NCBI GenBank assembly: GCA_002347685.1
Contig: DDWS01000056.1
Coordinates: forward strand, 65,041 to 129,040
Reading direction: 5' to 3'
From: Syntrophaceae bacterium UBA2280
Lineage (GTDB): Bacteria > Desulfobacterota > Syntrophia > Syntrophales > Smithellaceae
Length of the DNA: 64,000 nucleotides
The notes under the pieces: model-generated
What the model was told of the DNA's origin: nothing
What the model saw: only the letters and a program-made list of their open reading frames with translations
Database searches by the model: none
Shown here: one piece after another, positions 62,593 to 64,000 of the stretch
Layout of the letters: each line of letters opens with the position of its first letter
Position numbering within the stretch: position 1 is the first letter of the stretch
Translations under genes and position numbers: made by a program

Positions 62593-64000
62593 TGGAAATG
62601 AATCCTTTATACAACAGTGTGCTGCTTGCGACGTTCATGGATTTGGTCAAGTCGAATTATCCACAGGTGAACATCAAGGAGCTATTAGAGTATGCCCGGG
62701 TTTCGCCTTATGAACTGGAAGACAAGGGGCACTGGTTCACCCAGGAACAGGTGGACCGTTTTCATGAATACCTGGTCTCGGCGACAGGAAACCGGGAGAT
62801 CGCCCGCGAAGCCGGCCGGTTCGTCATTCAGTCAAAATCATCTGACATATTAAGGCAATATACATCTGCCTTTGTCACCCCCCGTGTGGCATACTGGGCG
62901 ATGGGCAAAATTGCCTCAACGGTGAGCCGGCATATCACTTTTGATGTCAACCAGGTTGCGGCCAGTACGGTTTCCCTGATCGCGACGCCCAAAGAAGGCA
63001 TTCGGGAAAAGCCTTACCAGTGCGAAAACCGGATGGGTTTATTCGAGGGATTGGGGAAGTTTTTCACAGGGGAATATCCGTCCATCGAGCATGGCGAATG
63101 CATGCATAAGGGCAGCGCCTCGTGCAAATATATTATTTCATGGAAGAGGACCCCGGCAACCCTGTGGAAACTGGTCTGCGGGTACGCCTCCCTTCTGGCT
63201 TTCATTCTTCTGATCGCGCTGTTTTTCGTTTTGCCGCTCCCATCGTGGCTTGTTTCTTTATCCATCGGATTGCTTGCGCTGGCCGGCATTTTCCTCGTTT
63301 CGGAAAAAATGACCAACAAGGATTTGAGCGTATCCGTTGAAGGCCAGAGGGACATCACCGAAAAATATATCCGGCAGCTTGAGATCCGCTACAACGAACT
63401 GGCCCTGATCAAGGAAATCGGCGAAGCGGCTTCCAGGATCTTCGATCCCCGGGAGCTTTTCAGTTTTATTACGGACGCGTTGCAAAAACGCCTGCAATTC
63501 GACCGTGGAATGATCATGCTGGCCAACCCCGAGAAGACAAAACTGATCTACTGCACGGGCTACGGCTATACCCCGCACGAGGAAGCCCTTTTACGATATG
63601 CGAATTTCAATCTCACCAACCCGAACTCGAAGGGGATTTTTTATCTCGCGTACAAAAATCAAAAGCCTTTTCTGATCGACAGCGCGCAGAATATTGAACA
63701 GGATGTTTCAGAGAAGACCTCAAGCTTCATCAAAGATTTCGGGATCGATTCATTTATTTGCGTTCCCATCATTTACGAAGGACGCTCTGAAGGCATCCTG
63801 GCGGTCGATAACCACCGGAACAATCAGCCACCCACGCAAAGTGATTTGAGCCTGCTTCTGGGCATTGCCCAGCAAATCGGCATCAGCCTGAATAACGCCC
63901 TCGCCCACAAAAAAATCAAGGAAAGCGAAGAGCGCTTCCGCAACTTGAGCGACAATTCCCCGGACATCATTTATCAGCTCGATGCGGAAGGACGAATCAA
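62592..64000 (+). CDS. Sensor protein with V4R-like, membrane, GAF and PAS regions (3' end outside window)
   Basis: At least 469 codons, open to the right edge. An N-terminal part (about residues 1-185) ends with the ECMHKGSASCKYIISW segment, which is like the V4R/XylR_N ligand-binding type. Two membrane segments follow (about 195-237, SLLAFILLIALFFVLPLP and LSIGLLALAGIFLVS), then a GAF domain (about 280-440; DFGIDSFICVPIIYEGRSEGILAVDN) and the start of a PAS domain (EERFRNLSDNSPDIIYQLDAEGRI). Probably a sensor histidine kinase or a diguanylate-type signalling protein; the output part is missing. GTG start at 62592 has AAGGGA 8 bases upstream. Confidence 0.8.
   Translation, partial: MEMNPLYNSVLLATFMDLVKSNYPQVNIKELLEYARVSPYELEDKGHWFTQEQVDRFHEYLVSATGNREIAREAGRFVIQSKSSDILRQYTSAFVTPRVAYWAMGKIASTVSRHITFDVNQVAASTVSLIATPKEGIREKPYQCENRMGLFEGLGKFFTGEYPSIEHGECMHKGSASCKYIISWKRTPATLWKLVCGYASLLAFILLIALFFVLPLPSWLVSLSIGLLALAGIFLVSEKMTNKDLSVSVEGQRDITEKYIRQLEIRYNELALIKEIGEAASRIFDPRELFSFITDALQKRLQFDRGMIMLANPEKTKLIYCTGYGYTPHEEALLRYANFNLTNPNSKGIFYLAYKNQKPFLIDSAQNIEQDVSEKTSSFIKDFGIDSFICVPIIYEGRSEGILAVDNHRNNQPPTQSDLSLLLGIAQQIGISLNNALAHKKIKESEERFRNLSDNSPDIIYQLDAEGRI

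Noticed and set aside
1..64000. CRISPR arrays, insertion sequences, tRNA or rRNA genes
   Set aside because: No regularly spaced repeats, transposase motifs or tRNA-like cloverleaf sequences were seen by reading; a tRNAscan or Infernal run would be needed to exclude small RNA genes.

Overview
The window reads as a bacterial chromosome segment of roughly even base composition, dense with genes. The gene content suggests an anaerobic or microaerophilic Desulfobacterota-type organism, perhaps close to Syntrophales. Reasons are the HdrB/GlcF-like Fe-S proteins, C_GCAxxG_C_C protein, FmdB and NIL-ferredoxin small proteins, a class III polyhydroxyalkanoate (PHA) locus, and apparent selenoproteins. 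This lineage assignment is inference; no rRNA or tRNA gene was seen.

1-12.9 kb: a LolCDE/MacB-like ABC exporter with a LolA-like periplasmic protein and an outer-membrane protein, then a long same-strand run of lipid/redox genes: DUF1295, DUF2177, an 889-aa flavin oxidoreductase-STAS fusion, a phytoene-desaturase-like protein, an NTF2-like lipoprotein, a COG2907-type flavoprotein and DUF1365. It ends in a lipoprotein peroxiredoxin whose catalytic residue is encoded by TGA. 12.9-16.1 kb: a candidate 67-residue selenoprotein on the minus strand and small metabolic genes (FMN-binding, NifU-like, HD, MBL, FmdB).

16.1-28.5 kb is the accessory core. A decayed copy of the cluster found at 23.4-28.5 kb lies at 16.1-16.6 kb. 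Between the two copies sit an ATC-hydrolase-like gene, a GlpA/GlpB/DUF1667-like trio, two GlcG-like genes, a secreted rhodanese and an AraC regulator. The intact cluster begins with an organomercurial-lyase (MerB)-like gene interrupted by two in-frame TGA codons. These fall exactly at the two catalytic cysteines of MerB, and each is followed by a hairpin with a GGUC loop at selenocysteine-insertion spacing. Downstream are HdrB-like, GlcD-like, GlcF-like and C_GCAxxG_C_C proteins, probably one redox complex. This is the most novel system in the window.

28.5-37.6 kb: cell-wall enzymes (MtgA, LysM-NlpC), an OmpA-type lipoprotein, aconitase, isocitrate dehydrogenase, RlmN, DUF1015 and a small hydrolase. 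37.6-45.3 kb: a PHA locus with two PhaC-type synthases (one with a Lys/Arg-rich tail), PhaE, a GAF protein, PhaJ, three phasins (one with a Lys-rich tail) and the PhaR regulator, with a consensus sigma-70 promoter in the phasin/phaR gap. 45.4-60.3 kb: two Na/Pi cotransporters, NIL-ferredoxin, DUF1846, and the translation/ribosome block mtaB-rnc-radical SAM-era-der-ABC-F, then a ferritin-like protein and a glycine-zipper lipoprotein. 60.5-64 kb: a double-PilZ/acyltransferase-like protein overlapping a sensor protein that runs off the window.
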